Shown: one piece after another, positions 54,039-54,283 of the stretch
Position numbering within the stretch: the first letter of the stretch is position 1
Layout of the letters: every line of letters starts with the position of its first letter
From: a virus
Reading direction: 5' to 3' (one strand)
Virus record (IMG/VR): IMGVR_UViG_3300045922_000602
Location: 1 to 54,283 of that record
Length of the DNA stretch: 54,283 bases
Program-made: the position numbers and the translations under genes
Notes under the pieces: generated by a model
Seen by the model: the letters and a program-made list of their open reading frames with translations, nothing else
Told to the model about the DNA's origin: nothing
Databases searched by the model: none

Positions 54039-54283
54039 AAAGTACCAAATGGTCACTACGGGCCCAAATTTGCCCTATAACGCGTTTTCAGCAGTGGGTC
54101 GCTACCAGGTATTACCCACCACCCTCCGACGCGTCCTAGGGCAAATATGGCGCAAATTCGGCCATTCCCGTCTACGCCACAGTCCGGAGGATATGTTTAT
54201 GTTGTTCCTCAATGCTCCAGCAGCAGCTAATGGTCTACTCATCTACGACAAGGATCGTCATCCCTGCGGCAGTCTCGCCCGGC
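54022..54283 (+). CDS. Left-array paralogue, runs across the circular junction (partial)
   Basis: ATG at 54022 overlaps the previous gene by 17 bases. MVLPAKKYQMVTTGPNLPYN, then SAVGRYQVLPTTLRRVLG and IWRKFGHSRLRHSPEDMF resembles the array pattern, and the frame runs without a stop into the next member (MLFLNAPAAANG) at the terminal repeat. So either two paralogues are fused or a stop is missing through an error. It is cut at the contig end. Confidence 0.5.
   Translation, partial: MVLPAKKYQMVTTGPNLPYNAFSAVGRYQVLPTTLRRVLGQIWRKFGHSRLRHSPEDMFMLFLNAPAAANGLLIYDKDRHPCGSLAR
54151..54276. repeat. Direct terminal repeat (circular overlap), right copy
   Basis: Identical to positions 1-126. The last seven bases (GCCCGGC, 54277-54283) differ from the C run in the left copy, so the join sequence is uncertain. 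Confidence 0.9.

Noticed and set aside
1-54283. tRNA or rRNA genes
   Set aside because: No cloverleaf or conserved rRNA sequence was found by eye on either strand; a covariance search would be decisive.

Overview
The window is a complete or near-complete genome of a tailed bacteriophage, probably podovirus-like. It encodes a terminase, portal, scaffold, N4-gp56-type major capsid protein, two adaptor-like proteins, a long tail protein, internal/ejection proteins, holin and a candidate endolysin. Replication genes are a PrimPol-VirE primase-helicase, a UDG-PolA fusion, a Sak4-like ATPase and a PD-(D/E)XK nuclease. The last 126 bases before position 54276 repeat positions 1-126 exactly, so the molecule is circular in assembly (circularly permuted or terminally redundant). 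I see no tRNA, rRNA, CRISPR array or insertion sequence. Host is unknown. Sec-type signal peptides point to a bacterium, and the style of those peptides is compatible with Acidobacteriota, but that is a weak guess.

Layout. There are two transcription blocks. The minus-strand block (38.1 kb down to 8.06 kb) is the virion and lysis operon: terminase small and large, portal, scaffold, capsid, adaptors, tail, three tandem paralogous fibre proteins, holin, candidate lysin, a 20-residue-repeat protein, a ClpB-like AAA+ ATPase, internal virion proteins, and finally an integrase-like core-binding domain without a catalytic domain. The plus-strand block starts at about 38.9 kb, runs through the contig end and continues from 1 to 8.06 kb. 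It meets the minus block with back-to-back stop codons at 8055-8060. The divergent region 38.11-38.92 kb separates the blocks.

The plus block has four parts. (i) 38.9-46.0 kb: a modular array of small transcription units, most with their own strong terminator, a conserved intergenic hairpin element, and a sigma70-like promoter (TTGACA, 16-17 bp, TAGAYT) that often lies exactly 6 bp before an ATG, implying leaderless mRNAs. Six genes here belong to one family built from a 26-residue repeat with the core RWPEAE; two carry an N-terminal helix-turn-helix-like segment. Two parS-like palindromes and a dUTPase gene lie inside this array. (ii) 46.0-53.2 kb: a tightly overlapping operon with a membrane protein, zinc-ribbon protein, MoxR ATPase plus VWA/metallopeptidase pair, an ECF-like sigma factor, a nucleotide diphosphohydrolase-like protein, a secreted protein, a zincin and the primase-helicase. 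(iii) 53.4 kb through the junction to 2.3 kb: about twelve tandem, highly diverged small paralogues. (iv) 2.4-8.06 kb: nuclease, Sak4, a small binding protein, UDG-PolA and a phosphoesterase.

Most unusual are the RWPEAE-repeat cassette array with its shared regulatory modules, the second tandem array of small proteins around the junction, the parS-like sites, and the phage-encoded MoxR-VWA and sigma-factor genes. Functions given for these are inference from sequence.
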